Part shown: positions 26,143 through 35,202 of the stretch, piece by piece
How positions within the stretch are numbered: position 1 is the stretch's first letter
Layout: each line of letters opens with the position of its first letter
Assembly: GCA_000720375.1 (NCBI GenBank)
Contig: JOAA01000003.1
Span: forward strand, 682,001 to 746,000
Direction: 5' to 3'
DNA: 64,000 nucleotides
From: Rhodococcus rhodnii
Lineage (GTDB): Bacteria > Actinomycetota > Actinomycetes > Mycobacteriales > Pseudonocardiaceae
The notes under the pieces: generated by a model
What the model saw: the letters and a program-made list of their open reading frames with translations, nothing else
Database searches by the model: none
Told to the model about the DNA's origin: nothing
Translations under genes and position numbers: made by a program

Positions 26143-27240
26143 TCAGTTAGTGCGTCGCCACCGAATTCCGGCCTCGAGGAATCCGTCGATATCGCCGTCC
26201 AGAACAGCGGAGGGATTCCCCACTTCGTACTCGGTGCGCAGATCCTTGACCATCTGATACGGGTGCAGAACGTACGAACGCATCTGGTTTCCCCAGCTAG
26301 AGCCGCCGTCGCCCTTGAGCTCGTCCATCTTGGCCTGCTCTTGCAGGCGCTGGCGCTCAAGCAGCTTCGCCTGCAGAACGGCCATCGCCGAGGCCTTGTT
26401 CTGCAACTGAGAGCGTTCGTTCTGACACGAAACGACGATCCCCGTCGGTATGTGTGTGATGCGTACCGCAGAGTCGGTCGTGTTCACGCCCTGGCCACCC
26501 GGCCCGGACGACCGGTACACGTCGACGCGCAGGTCCTTCTCGTCGATGTCGACGTGGTCGGACTGCTCGACCACCGGCACGACCTCGACGCCGGCGAACG
26601 ACGTCTGCCTGCGGCCCTGGTTGTCGAACGGTGAGATCCGCACCAGCCGGTGGGTTCCCTGTTCGACGGAAAGGGTGCCGTATGCGAAAGGCGCCGAGAC
26701 TTTGAAGGTCGCGGATTTGATCCCGGCTTCTTCGGCATAGGACGTGTCGTAGACGTCGATCTGATAGCCGTGCCGCTCCGCCCAGCGCATGTACATCCGC
26801 AGGAGCATCTCGGCGAAGTCCGCCGCGTCCACGCCGCCCGCTTCGGAGCGGATGGTGACCAGCGCGTCCCGTTCGTCGTATTCGCCGGACAGCAAGGTCC
26901 GGACTTCGAGTGAGGAGATGTCCGCGCGCAGCTTTTCGCGCTCGGCGTCCGCCTCGGCGAGACTGCCGGCGTCGCCTTCGTCTTCGGCCAGCTCATAGAG
27001 CACAGGCAGGTCGTCGAGGCGTTGGCGCAGCTCAGACACCCGACGGAGCTCACCCTGCTTGTGGGAGAGCTGGCTGGTCACCTGCTGCCCCTTCTCCGGG
27101 TCGTCCCAGAGATCGGGGCGCGCGGCCTGCTGCTCCAGCTCGGTCACCTGAGCGCGCAGCGCATCGAGATCCGTCACCGCCTCGATGCTCTTCAACGTGG
27201 CGGAGAGATCATTCAGGTCTGCTGCGACGTCCGGGTTCAC
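26143..27240 (-). CDS. prfB: Peptide chain release factor 2
   Basis: A 365-residue RF2. The stop-codon-reading tripeptide S-P-F is at about 203-205 and the catalytic G-G-Q at about 248-250 ([13 protein letters not shown]). GTG 27240 (V-N-P-D-V-A-A-D-L) is preferred over TTG 27246, as it matches the family N-terminus. The gene is one continuous frame, with no internal UGA frameshift site of the enterobacterial type. RF2 ends translation at UGA and UAA. It heads the prfB-ftsE-ftsX-smpB series. Confidence 0.96.
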   Translation of the reverse strand: MNPDVAADLNDLSATLKSIEAVTDLDALRAQVTELEQQAARPDLWDDPEKGQQVTSQLSHKQGELRRVSELRQRLDDLPVLYELAEDEGDAGSLAEADAEREKLRADISSLEVRTLLSGEYDERDALVTIRSEAGGVDAADFAEMLLRMYMRWAERHGYQIDVYDTSYAEEAGIKSATFKVSAPFAYGTLSVEQGTHRLVRISPFDNQGRRQTSFAGVEVVPVVEQSDHVDIDEKDLRVDVYRSSGPGGQGVNTTDSAVRITHIPTGIVVSCQNERSQLQNKASAMAVLQAKLLERQRLQEQAKMDELKGDGGSSWGNQMRSYVLHPYQMVKDLRTEYEVGNPSAVLDGDIDGFLEAGIRWRRTN

Positions 27241-27315
27241 GGCCAAGAAGGTTACGTCAGACCGCGTGCCGGTGCGTTGCCGGTCGGCTGTTTCGCGCCG
27301 ACCGGCTCGCGTTAT

Positions 27316-27816
27316 TCAGTCTTTCGGGACCGCGTCGAGCAGTTTCAGTGCCGCCCTGGCACGGGCCACCGCGAACTCGCCGATCGCCTTCGCGTAGCTG
27401 TCGTCAGTGTTCTTGACCGAGTTGCGGGCCTCTTCCAGCTCGGCGTTGTACGCCGTGCGAGCGGAGTCGACCAACGCGGTGCGCTGCTTCGCGGTCAGGT
27501 TGCTGGCGTGCACAAGGCGGAGGATCAGCGGGCTGCGCAGGTGGTCTGGACCAGGCTCGGAGGCAAGCCAGGTCTTGAAGGCCTTCTTGCCTGCGGCCGT
27601 GATCAGGTACTGCTGGCTGGAGCGCGGGCCCTGCTTGCCAAGGCGGACAAGGCCGCCGTCGGCCAGTGCGGGAAGCTCGCGGTATACCTGGCTGCGCGTG
27701 ACGCTGAAGAACGCGCCAAAGCGCTCACGGGCCACCGCGACCAGCTGGCCACCCGTCTTCGGGCCGTCATGGAGCAAGCCGAGCAGAGCCGCGGCTGTTG
27801 CGTTCAATTCAGACAC
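27316..27816 (-). CDS. PadR-family transcriptional regulator
   Basis: A 166-residue product from GTG 27816. An N-terminal winged helix (A-A-L-L-G-L-L-H-D-G-P-K-T-G-G-Q-L, T-R-S-Q-V-Y-R-E-L-P-A-L-A-D-G-G-L-V) is followed by a long helical C-terminal dimerisation domain (K-A-F-K-T-W-L, L-R-L-V-H-A-S). These are standard PadR features. The gene stands alone, 75 bp before prfB. Two direct TGTCCACAATGGC repeats upstream are candidate operators. PadR proteins usually repress detoxification or transport genes, and no such target adjoins it. Confidence 0.88.
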   Translation of the reverse strand: MSELNATAAALLGLLHDGPKTGGQLVAVARERFGAFFSVTRSQVYRELPALADGGLVRLGKQGPRSSQQYLITAAGKKAFKTWLASEPGPDHLRSPLILRLVHASNLTAKQRTALVDSARTAYNAELEEARNSVKNTDDSYAKAIGEFAVARARAALKLLDAVPKD

Positions 27817-27845
27817 CTAACCACCGTGCCATGAATTTCGCTCGC

Positions 27846-27880
27846 TGTCCACAATGGCCCCGGCATCTGTCCACAATGGC
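27846..27880. promoter_or_regulatory. Direct repeats in the PadR promoter
   Basis: TGTCCACAATGGC occurs at 27846-27858 and again at 27868-27880, a 22-bp step, or two helical turns. They lie 30-64 bp upstream of the PadR start codon. This spacing puts both copies on the same DNA face, as expected for an autoregulatory operator; binding is inferred. Confidence 0.55.
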
Positions 27881-27919
27881 TATACCGTCACCCGGATGTC
27901 GCAAGTACACCCGATTGGC

Positions 27920-29083
27920 TCAGTAGCCTTTCCGTTGCACCCACTCCGACCAGGCACGAAGCCATTCGTCCTGACCTGTCATGAGCTCGGCATGCCAGCG
28001 CCGCAACGAATCATCGTGCTGCGAAGAACTTCTTTCCTGATGGGCGAACGGGTCCGGCATCCAGGAACGCTGTGACGCCCACACCGTCCGCCAGCTCTCC
28101 TGCGCGGGCTTGGAGAGAAGTTCGAGCCGCATCCCGGTCCAGTACAACAGAGTCTCGGTCACGGCGGCGTCGCGCAGTCGCTTGTCGGCAAACCAGCTCG
28201 CCTTCTCCTGCAAACGGCCCAACTGGTTCACCAGAATGGTCACGGCCTCATTAGCGTCCTGTCTGGACTGATCGGCCAGGTGCATCTGCGCCCGTACGGC
28301 CGCTTCCCAGAGTTCGCCGTGCTTACGGGCGTTGGCACGCAGCCGTGGCGGGCGCCCTTGGCGCGCCGCGGCTTCCAGCTGACGGCTGCGCGCGAGCGTC
28401 GCGTCGATGAGCGACCGATGCGCTGTGGCCACGTCGAACGGGCGGTCGATGATCGGCATCGTCGGCGGGTTGGTGCGCAGATCGTGCAGGTATTCCCTAC
28501 GCCCGCGAAGGAAAGACTCGATGCTCGGCACGGCGACAAGATGCGTCGCGGCCAGTTCCCATTCCCGCGCCACGACGATGACGTCGGAATCCTGGTGCCA
28601 GCAACGCGCGGCCCACAGCTTGCGTCTGGTGTGCAGCAACGAAGCCGGCCGCGGCGTGCCGTTCACGACCACGTGCGCGGGCACCGGATCGCCTTCCACC
28701 GGGCCGTCATCACCCATGCTGTCCAGCAAGTTCTCCAAGAAGTACCGGAGATCCGGCGGGCTGGGCCGCTTCGGCGCCCAGCGCGCGGTGTGGACCTGAA
28801 CAAGCGGTCCGCTTGGCCGCATCAGGTCGCCGTAGGCAAGGCCGATACTTTCAACGATGCCGTCGTTGATCTCAGCTTCGCCGAGTAAGCGCGGCTGCGG
28901 TGCGGGTTCGGCCATGCCGAGCAACGGCAATGAGCTTGCCCGGACCAGGCGCTCATACTCAGCCTCCTGCCGGGAAAACAAGGCCTCCATCTCCGGTGAG
29001 GGCGGCACGAGCTCCATGTGCCCAGTGTGCCAGCTCAACCACTCGGCGAACACAGTCGGCGCGCCGGTCGGCAGCTGATCCAC
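27920..29083 (-). CDS. Hypothetical protein, about 387 residues
   Basis: A soluble protein from GTG 29083; ATG 29017 (M-E-L-V-P-P-S-P-E-M) is a possible shorter start. It has no signal or membrane helix. It is rich in Trp, Arg and Glu, with long amphipathic helices in the second half (R-S-L-I-D-A-T-L-A-R-S-R-Q-L-E-A-A-A-R-Q and A-N-E-A-V-T-I-L-V-N-Q-L-G-R-L-Q-E-K-A). That half is likely coiled-coil. The first half shows strands such as P-V-P-A-H-V-V-V-N-G-T and D-S-D-V-I-V-V-A-R-E-W-E. I do not recognise the family. It is monocistronic, with a C-rich tract upstream. Confidence 0.7.
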   Translation of the reverse strand: MDQLPTGAPTVFAEWLSWHTGHMELVPPSPEMEALFSRQEAEYERLVRASSLPLLGMAEPAPQPRLLGEAEINDGIVESIGLAYGDLMRPSGPLVQVHTARWAPKRPSPPDLRYFLENLLDSMGDDGPVEGDPVPAHVVVNGTPRPASLLHTRRKLWAARCWHQDSDVIVVAREWELAATHLVAVPSIESFLRGRREYLHDLRTNPPTMPIIDRPFDVATAHRSLIDATLARSRQLEAAARQGRPPRLRANARKHGELWEAAVRAQMHLADQSRQDANEAVTILVNQLGRLQEKASWFADKRLRDAAVTETLLYWTGMRLELLSKPAQESWRTVWASQRSWMPDPFAHQERSSSQHDDSLRRWHAELMTGQDEWLRAWSEWVQRKGY

Positions 29084-29930
29084 GGTCAGCGGTCATCACG
29101 AGGCTCTGACCGGCCACGAATAGCCCCAGCGTGATCCACTTGCCGTAGCGCAGCGCGTCCGAGCCGTCACAGCATGTATCAGAGGACACATCCTCCACAG
29201 TGGACATCCAAGAAATTTCACGCGGCACGGTCGATTGCACGGACGCGGTGAACTACCCGACTTGAGGAGGTTGACATGACGCGGTTCAGCGCACGAACCC
29301 CGACTTCCTCCGTCACGTGAACGAAGTCCCCGGCGCCGCGATTAACAAGATCGAAACGCCAACCGTCGCAAGTAGCCACTCGGTATACCAGACTCCCCCA
29401 CCACCAACGGTTTCCCGCGATCCCACCCTGAACCCTCTGTACCCCAACCAAACCGCCAAACCCCGCCACCCAGCAACCAGCGCAACCCACAACCCTTATG
29501 TAGAGCCGAATGCCACAGACCAAAACCCCACACGAGACACCCACCAACCACCCGACGCAAACCAATTGCCCCCTTTGCATTCCCGTTCCCCCAACGCGAC
29601 CGTCGAACCCCACCGGTCACAGTGGAACCCCCACCCTCTAAACCGAACTGTCCGCCCCAACACCCCCTCACACCACAGAGCCCAGGACCGCCCGCACCCA
29701 ACCAAACCGCACCCCGCCGCTAGTCCAAGCGCAACGCCCCCAGCGCCCATCCACCAGAAACCCGCACCATGACGGCTTTGAGCGGCCAGTCCAACCAAAC
29801 CCAGCCCAGCACTGACCAAAGCGCAACACCCCAACGCCGGCCAAAGCACAACCCACCCCGTGCTGGTCAAAGCGAAGCCCCCGTGCTGGTCAAAGCAAAC
29901 GTGCCCAGCGCTGGTTCAGAAGGAGCACGC
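29084..29930. other. Gene-free, C-rich and G-poor tract
   Basis: From about 29280 to 29880 the plus strand is dominated by C and A (ACCCCAACC-like text) with very few G. Frames stay open on both strands but are biased and motif-free. Toward the right end short units of the form TGCTGGTCAAAGC recur (near 29862 and 29885, with diverged CGGCCAAAGC and CTGACCAAAGC before them). A 14-codon ORF, 29276-29320, has an excellent GAGGAGG five bases before ATG but stops at once. On the minus strand near 29085-29207, a C-C-D-G-S-D-A-L-R-Y-G-K-W-I-T stretch could be a decayed gene fragment. TCCACAGTGGA occurs at 29194-29204. Confidence 0.6.
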
Positions 29931-30034
29931 ACCGTGGGGGGCCTGGGGGGCTCGGCCCCCCAAAATAAAGCGAAGCGGCCCCTGCGAAAGTTGCGAAGCA
30001 ACTGAGCAAGGGCCGCCCGGCCGAGTAGCGGGGA
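29931..30034. repeat. Structured dispersed repeat, copy 2
   Basis: This copy has the same order as copy 1: a GGGGGGC-TCG-GCCCCCC hairpin, AAAATAA, then outer stem GCGGCCC / GGGCCGC around AGTTGC-GAA-GCAACT. A CCGGCCGAGTAGCGGGGA tail is shared with copy 3. It lies upstream of the GlxA-type gene and downstream of no minus-strand gene, so a simple terminator role does not explain it. Homology with copy 3 extends leftward to about 29862. Confidence 0.85.
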
Positions 30035-30171
30035 CCCGAGCTGCTCCACCCCGCGTCGTTGTGTTTACAACTCTACATGGTGGTGTCGAGGTGTTTTCAC
30101 CGGGGGTCGGTGACAGGAAAGTTGGGGTCTTCGTCATTGCGGTCACCTGCGGGTTTGAGCACGATGAGGGC

Positions 30172-31113
30172 ATGTCGAAGCTCGTGCTCATCCCTTTGTT
30201 CAACGGGATCCAGAGCCTCGACGTGACGGGCCCGCTCGAGGTTTTCACTGGGGCAGCGCGCTACGCGGGCCGGAACGTGTACGAGGTGATGACCGCCTCA
30301 GTGGGGGGTGGCGTGATCCGCAGTTCGAGCGGGCTGCGGATCACACCCGACATCGACCTGTACGCGGCACCTCAACCACACACTCTCATCGTGCCTGGCG
30401 GATACGGCACGTTGGACGGCCAACCCGAGTTGGTGGAGTGGTTCCGCGAGCACGCCATGAAGGCGGAACGAGTGGTGTCGGTGTGCAGCGGAGTGTTCCT
30501 GCTCGCCGAGGCAGGACTGTTGTCAGGCCGCCGCGTGACAACGCATTGGTCGGCCTGTGAGTTGCTGGCCCGTCAGCACCCGGACATCGAGGTGGATCCG
30601 GAGCCAATTTTCGTACGGGACGGGAAAATCTCGACATCCGCGGGGGTGACCAGCGGCATCGACCTCGCCCTGGCTTTGGTGGAGGAAGACCTCGGCCGGG
30701 AGTGCGCGTTGATCATCGCCCGCCATCTGGTGATGTACTTGAGAAGGCCGGGAAACCAAACCCAGTTCAGCGCACCGTTGACCCTGCAAGCCGCCGAACG
30801 CCAACCATTGCGCGACGTCCAGCAATGGATCATCGACCACCCGGGCTCGAAACTGTCGGTGGAAGCGTTGGCAGAACGAGCCAATCTGTCCCCCAGGCAG
30901 TTCGCCAGAGTGTTCACAGCCGAAACAGGCATGACACCAGGCCGCTATGTCGACCGAGTCCGTCTCGAAGCCGCCCGCCGCCTCCTGGAAGACACAACCG
31001 CCGGCATCACCCGCATCGCCCGCGACTGCGGCTACGGCACCCCAGAAACCATGCGCCGAGCCTTCATCCGCGCCCTAGGCGTCTCCCCCGCCGAATACCG
31101 CCGCCGGTTCTAA
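30172..31113 (+). CDS. GlxA-family transcriptional regulator (DJ-1/PfpI-like domain + AraC HTH)
   Basis: A 313-residue product from ATG 30172. Residues about 1-185 are a DJ-1/PfpI-like class-I amidotransferase fold, with I-V-P-G-G-Y-G-T and the nucleophile-elbow region V-V-S-V-C-S-G-V-F-L-L-A-E-A-G-L. The Cys is present, followed by R-V-T-T-H-W. Residues about 215-310 hold two AraC helix-turn-helices (L-S-V-E-A-L-A-E-R-A-N-L-S-P-R-Q-F-A-R-V-F and I-T-R-I-A-R-D-C-G-Y-G-T-P-E-T-M-R-R-A-F). Such proteins activate amine or ligand catabolism genes. No target gene is adjacent. It sits isolated between two copies of the structured repeat. Confidence 0.9.
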   Translation: MSKLVLIPLFNGIQSLDVTGPLEVFTGAARYAGRNVYEVMTASVGGGVIRSSSGLRITPDIDLYAAPQPHTLIVPGGYGTLDGQPELVEWFREHAMKAERVVSVCSGVFLLAEAGLLSGRRVTTHWSACELLARQHPDIEVDPEPIFVRDGKISTSAGVTSGIDLALALVEEDLGRECALIIARHLVMYLRRPGNQTQFSAPLTLQAAERQPLRDVQQWIIDHPGSKLSVEALAERANLSPRQFARVFTAETGMTPGRYVDRVRLEAARRLLEDTTAGITRIARDCGYGTPETMRRAFIRALGVSPAEYRRRF

Positions 31114-31878
31114 AAAGACGACCTCGCCAGCCACAAGGCCACCAAGAGGCGACGGCCCGCCACCGAGCCCCTGCGCCGCAGCAAAACCAGCCCCACCCAA
31201 GCAGCCCAGCCCGAACATCCCTAGGCATCCCCCACCACTCCCGGGGGGCGTCCCCAGGCCAGTCTATCGCGATATGGGCTGGTCAAGAGGACAACCAGTC
31301 GGTTGTGGACAACCAGATTCGCCAACGATCCCTCCGCCACGACAAACCCACCCTTCGCCACAACCCATCCCTCGCGGCAAAGCCGCGCCCGCTGGTCCAA
31401 CCAAAACGCATCCACCACTGGACCAGAAGCTCACACCGCAGAGAGTCGGGGCTCCGCCCAAAGATGCCAAGCGACCCGCCCCCACGGCAACGCCGCCAAA
31501 ACCGCCCCTCCGCAGCCAAACGAGCCCGCTAGCCCACCAAACGCACTCACCACTGGACCACAAGCTCACACCGCAGAGAGTTGAGGCTCCGCTCCCAAGA
31601 ATGCCAAAGCGACCGCCCCCGACCGGCAAGGCCGCCAAGAACCGCCCCTCCGCAGCCAAGCCGCACCCCTAGCCCACCAAAACGCACCCAGCACCAGCAC
31701 TGGAGTGAAGGACCACGCCCCATGAAGCCCAAAGCTCGCACCAAAGCCGAGCGCCCACCACCAAGCGGCAAGGCCGCACAACAGCCCTCCGCGGCAAGCC
31801 GCGCCGCTGATCCAGCCCAAGCAGAACCCCGTGCTGGTCAAAGCGCAACGCGCCCAGCGCTGGTTCAGAAGGAGCAGG
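31114..31878. other. Gene-free tract of diverged tandem units
   Basis: This tract is again C/A-rich on the plus strand and contains at least two clear units of about 135-140 bp, plus weaker flanking units. Open frames on both strands are repeat translations and are rejected as genes. It ends at structured repeat copy 3. Confidence 0.65.
31411..31688. repeat. Imperfect tandem duplication, period about 136-140 bp
   Basis: Unit A (31411-31546) and unit B (about 31547-31688) share CCACTGGACCA-AAGCTCACACCGCAGAGAG, GATGCCAA/AATGCCAAA-GCGACCGCCCCC, and CCGCCCCTCCGCAGCCAA, ending AGCCCACCAAA-CGCA. A further diverged unit runs from about 31690 to 31825, and fragments resembling the unit end (CAACCAAAACGCA) precede unit A. 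Point changes and small indels separate the copies. Confidence 0.8.
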
Positions 31879-31983
31879 CACCGTGGGGGCCTGGGGGGCT
31901 CGGCCCCCCAAAATAAAGCGAAGCGGCCCCTGCGAAAGTTGCGAAGCAACTGAGCAAGGGCCGCCCGGCCGAGTAGCGGGGAC
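31879..31983. repeat. Structured dispersed repeat, copy 3
   Basis: Nearly identical to copy 2 across 105 bp, including both hairpins, the AAAATAAAGCGAAG linker and the CCCGGCCGAGTAGCGGGGAC tail. The shared sequence extends left to about 31831 (GTGCTGGTCAAAGCG). It lies 75 bp beyond the stop of the minus-strand UPF0182 gene. In that orientation the long stem is followed by TTCGCTTTATTTT, so it could terminate that transcript. Confidence 0.88.
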
Positions 31984-32058
31984 TGGCCGTTGCGGGGTGG
32001 GGCAAATCGGGTGGCTCTTAGGTGTCTTTCCGCCTTAGTTTGTGTTTTTCGTCACCTG

Positions 32059-35000
32059 TCAGCCGCCGCCTTGGGGCGTTGGCGTTGATGGCGGCGCGCT
32101 GGGTGGTGGCGCCGCCGATGATGACGGTGCCGCGTTTTTGGCTGTTTCGTACTTCTTCAGCGCGGCGTCGAGTTCTTCGATGGCTTTGCCGAGTTCTGCC
32201 AGGCCGCCGGTTTGTTCCGCCGTCCTGACCTTGGCCACTGCCGTGTTCACGTCGGCGATGGCTTGGTTGAGCTCGGGTGATATGCCGCCGGTCACCGGTG
32301 GTGCGGGTGTTGTTCCTGGCGGTGTCGATGTTGTCGGCGGTGGGTTGTTTCCGCCTTGTCCAGGTTGGGTTGTCGAGGATCCGCTGCCCGGGCCGAAGAC
32401 CTGGTCGAGTGCTTCGGAGAGTGTCGCGGCGAATCCGACCCTGTTCTTGTACGCCACCAGTACTCGGGCGAGCTGGGGGAAGGCGTTGATGTCTTTCTGT
32501 TTCAGGTAGACCGGTTCGACGTAGATCAGTCCGCCGCCGACCGGGAGGGTCAGCAGGTTTCCGTATTGCACGTCGACACCCGTGTTCTGGAACAGCGTTC
32601 TTTCCTGGGTGAATTTGTCCGTTGTCCGCATTTGGTTCTGGACCTGGTTCGGACCGGGTGTCACGTCACCTTGCGTGGGTAGTCGGAGCACCCTGAATTG
32701 ACCGTAGTCGTCCGGTTCCGAGGACACCGAAACCCATGCGGCCAGGAATTGCTGCCGGAACGCGGTGAGCGCGCTGGTCACCTGGAACGACGGCTTGTTC
32801 TGCCCTGGTGCTTGGGCGAGGACGTAGTACGGCGGCTGCTTGGCCGCGGTCCCGGTCTCGCCGCCTTCCTTGGTCGGGTCGGAGGGCACGTCCCAGAAGG
32901 TCAGCGTCGAGTAGAACTCCTGCGGCGTGGTCACGTGGTACTTCGCCAGCAGGTCACGCTGGACCTTGAACAGGTCCTCCGGGTACCGGAAGTGTTCCCG
33001 CAGCGACTGCGGGACGGACGAAGCCGGCTTCACCGTGCCCGGGAAGACACCGGACCAGGCCTTGAGCACCGGGTCGGTCTCGTCGATGCCGTACAGCGTC
33101 ACCGTTCCGTCGTACGCGTCGACGGTGGCCTTCACCGAGTTGCGGATGTACCCGATCTTGCGGTCCTGCTGGCGCGGCACACCGGCGAGCGAGTCGGTGG
33201 TGACCTGGCCGAGCGAGGTGGACTGCGAGTACGGGTAGTTGTCGAGCGTGGTGTAGCCGTCGACGATCCACTGGATCCGGCCGTCCACGACCGCCGGGTA
33301 CGGGTCGGTGTCGACCGTCAGCCAAGGCGCTGCCTTCCGGACCCGCTCGCGCGGGTCGCGGTTGTACATGATCTTCGAGCCTTCGCTGATGGCGGTGTTG
33401 AACAGGATGTTCCGCTCGCCTTCGTAGGCGGCGAACACCAGCCGGTTGAACAGGCCGTCGATCGGGACGCCACCGGCGCCCTTGTACAGGTACTTGCTGT
33501 CGCCTGGCGAGTCGTACTCACCCTGCGCCTCACCTGGCGTGCCGCCGACGATCGCGTACGTGGTGGCCAGCTCGCCGTAGTAAATCCGCGGTTCGGTGAC
33601 CGGGATGTCCATCTTGGCCTTGGAGTTGATCGCGTTCAGGTCGCTGACCGTGAACACGGGATAGCCACCTTGCTGGCTCGCGCTCGTCGACGCCGTGCCG
33701 CCGACCGGGGTGGGCGCGCGGTCGATGGTGTTCGCGGGCGCGGCCACGAAGCCGTTGCCGTGCGTGTAGACCATGTGCCGGTTGATCCACGAGTTCTGCT
33801 GCTCGGTCAGGCCCGAGGTCTTGATCTCACGGACCGCCACGACGTAGTCCTGGACCTTGCCGTTGACGTTGTACCGGTCGACGTCCAGCTTGTCCGGGAA
33901 GCCGTAGAAGTTGGCCCTGGCCTCGCGCTGGGTGAACGTCGGCGACAGGATGGCCGGGTCGAGCAGCCGGACGTTCGGGATGGTGCCCGCGTCGTTGCGG
34001 ATCAGGGCCGCGGACGGCTCGGTCGCGCCCGCGGCCGGATAATCCTCGATCTTGACCTTGTTGTCGGTCAACCCGAAGGCCTCCTTGGTGGCCGCCAGGT
34101 TTCGTTCGATCGATTTGGCTTCCTTCTCGTTGGCGTTCGGCTTGACCGAGAACTGGTCGAGGATCGCCGGCCACGCCGTGCCGACCAGCAGGCCGGACAG
34201 CACCAGCAGGACCAGCGCGATCGCCGGGAGCTGCAGGTTGCGCAGGAACGCGCCGACGAAGAACGCGATGGCACAGAAGATCGCGATGGCCATCAGGATC
34301 AGTTTGGCCGGCATCACCGCGTTGAGGTCGGTGTACGTGGCACCGGTGAAGGTCTCGTTGCGGCTGGAGTACAGCAACTCATACCGGTCGAAGAAGTAGT
34401 CGACCGCGTAGACAAGCACGAACAGGCCGGCGACGGTGGAAAGGTGCACCCTGGCCGGGCCGGAGAGCTGACCGCCGCGGCCGGCGAGCCGGATGCCGCC
34501 GAAGATGTAGTGGGTGACGACGGCGCCGATGAAGGCGATCACGAGCGCCACGTAGAACCAGCTGATCAGCCACTCGTAGAACGGCAGTTTGAAGGCGTAG
34601 AAGCCGATGTCGATGCCGAATTCCGGATCGACCTTGCCGAACGGGACGGAGTTGAACAACAGCTGCACCCGCTGCCAGTCACCTTGCGCGGCCCATCCGG
34701 AGAACAGGCCGACGATGACCGGCAGGCCGATACCGAACAGGCGGACCCGCTGCACGATGGTCGAGCGGTATCTGGCGAGCGGATCTTCCGTGCCGGATAC
34801 CGGTACGAACACCGGACGGGTGCGGTAGGCGATGATCAAGCTGATCGCCAGCAGTCCGCCGACAAAGACGGCGACGGCGAAGAACAGCCCGATCCTGGTG
34901 AGGATCTGCGTGGTGAACACAGACCGGAAACCGACCTCACCGAACCACAGCCAGTCGACATAGGTGTCGATCAGCCGGGCGCCGACGATGAGCAGAAAAA

Positions 35001-35079
35001 CGATCACCGCCGCGATGGTCAGCAGGATGCGGCTGCGGCGAGACAGCTTCGGCAAGCCGATCGAGGGCCGAGAGGCCAC
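32059..35079 (-). CDS. UPF0182-family large membrane protein
   Basis: A 1006-residue product from GTG 35079, with AGGAG eight bases upstream; the frame runs open upstream but not as real coding. The N-terminal third has seven membrane helices (L-L-T-I-A-A-V-I-V-F-L-L-I-V-G-A-R-L-I-D through I-A-L-V-L-L-V-L-S-G-L-L-V-G-T). A long extracytoplasmic domain follows (Y-G-E-L-A-T-T-Y-A-I-V-G-G, W-I-V-D-G-Y-T-T-L-D-N-Y-P-Y-S). The end is Pro/Thr/Ser-rich low-complexity with a coiled helix. It is the orthologue type of M. tuberculosis Rv3193c, of unknown function. It is divergent from the PPA1309 gene and next to the PDZ protease, as in other actinobacteria. Structured repeat copy 3 follows. Confidence 0.93.
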   Translation of the reverse strand: MASRPSIGLPKLSRRSRILLTIAAVIVFLLIVGARLIDTYVDWLWFGEVGFRSVFTTQILTRIGLFFAVAVFVGGLLAISLIIAYRTRPVFVPVSGTEDPLARYRSTIVQRVRLFGIGLPVIVGLFSGWAAQGDWQRVQLLFNSVPFGKVDPEFGIDIGFYAFKLPFYEWLISWFYVALVIAFIGAVVTHYIFGGIRLAGRGGQLSGPARVHLSTVAGLFVLVYAVDYFFDRYELLYSSRNETFTGATYTDLNAVMPAKLILMAIAIFCAIAFFVGAFLRNLQLPAIALVLLVLSGLLVGTAWPAILDQFSVKPNANEKEAKSIERNLAATKEAFGLTDNKVKIEDYPAAGATEPSAALIRNDAGTIPNVRLLDPAILSPTFTQREARANFYGFPDKLDVDRYNVNGKVQDYVVAVREIKTSGLTEQQNSWINRHMVYTHGNGFVAAPANTIDRAPTPVGGTASTSASQQGGYPVFTVSDLNAINSKAKMDIPVTEPRIYYGELATTYAIVGGTPGEAQGEYDSPGDSKYLYKGAGGVPIDGLFNRLVFAAYEGERNILFNTAISEGSKIMYNRDPRERVRKAAPWLTVDTDPYPAVVDGRIQWIVDGYTTLDNYPYSQSTSLGQVTTDSLAGVPRQQDRKIGYIRNSVKATVDAYDGTVTLYGIDETDPVLKAWSGVFPGTVKPASSVPQSLREHFRYPEDLFKVQRDLLAKYHVTTPQEFYSTLTFWDVPSDPTKEGGETGTAAKQPPYYVLAQAPGQNKPSFQVTSALTAFRQQFLAAWVSVSSEPDDYGQFRVLRLPTQGDVTPGPNQVQNQMRTTDKFTQERTLFQNTGVDVQYGNLLTLPVGGGLIYVEPVYLKQKDINAFPQLARVLVAYKNRVGFAATLSEALDQVFGPGSGSSTTQPGQGGNNPPPTTSTPPGTTPAPPVTGGISPELNQAIADVNTAVAKVRTAEQTGGLAELGKAIEELDAALKKYETAKNAAPSSSAAPPPSAPPSTPTPQGGG

Positions 35080-35202
35080 TGGACACGCTCCTGAATAGCG
35101 ATCTTGAGTCTGGCCGACAGCCGTGCGGGAAAACAGCTGTCCTAGATGTCCAACTCTACGGACGGTGTTCCGGTTCCCGTCACCGGCCGCTGGAATGCGA
35201 CG

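Noticed and set aside
26143..27240. Programmed frameshift in prfB
   Set aside because: The frame is continuous from start to stop with no internal UGA or Shine-Dalgarno-like slip site, as usual in actinobacteria.
29218..29613. Minus-strand frame of 131 codons, Gly/Trp/Val-rich
   Set aside because: The G-rich minus strand of a composition-skewed tract stays open by chance. There is no start signal, and the residue pattern is repetitive without domains.
31264..31949. Minus-strand frames through the 31 kb repeats, with R-N-F-R-R-G-R-F-A-L-F-W-G-A-E-P-P
   Set aside because: The same peptide-like text appears at every copy of the structured repeat. It is a by-product of the hairpin sequence, not a conserved gene.
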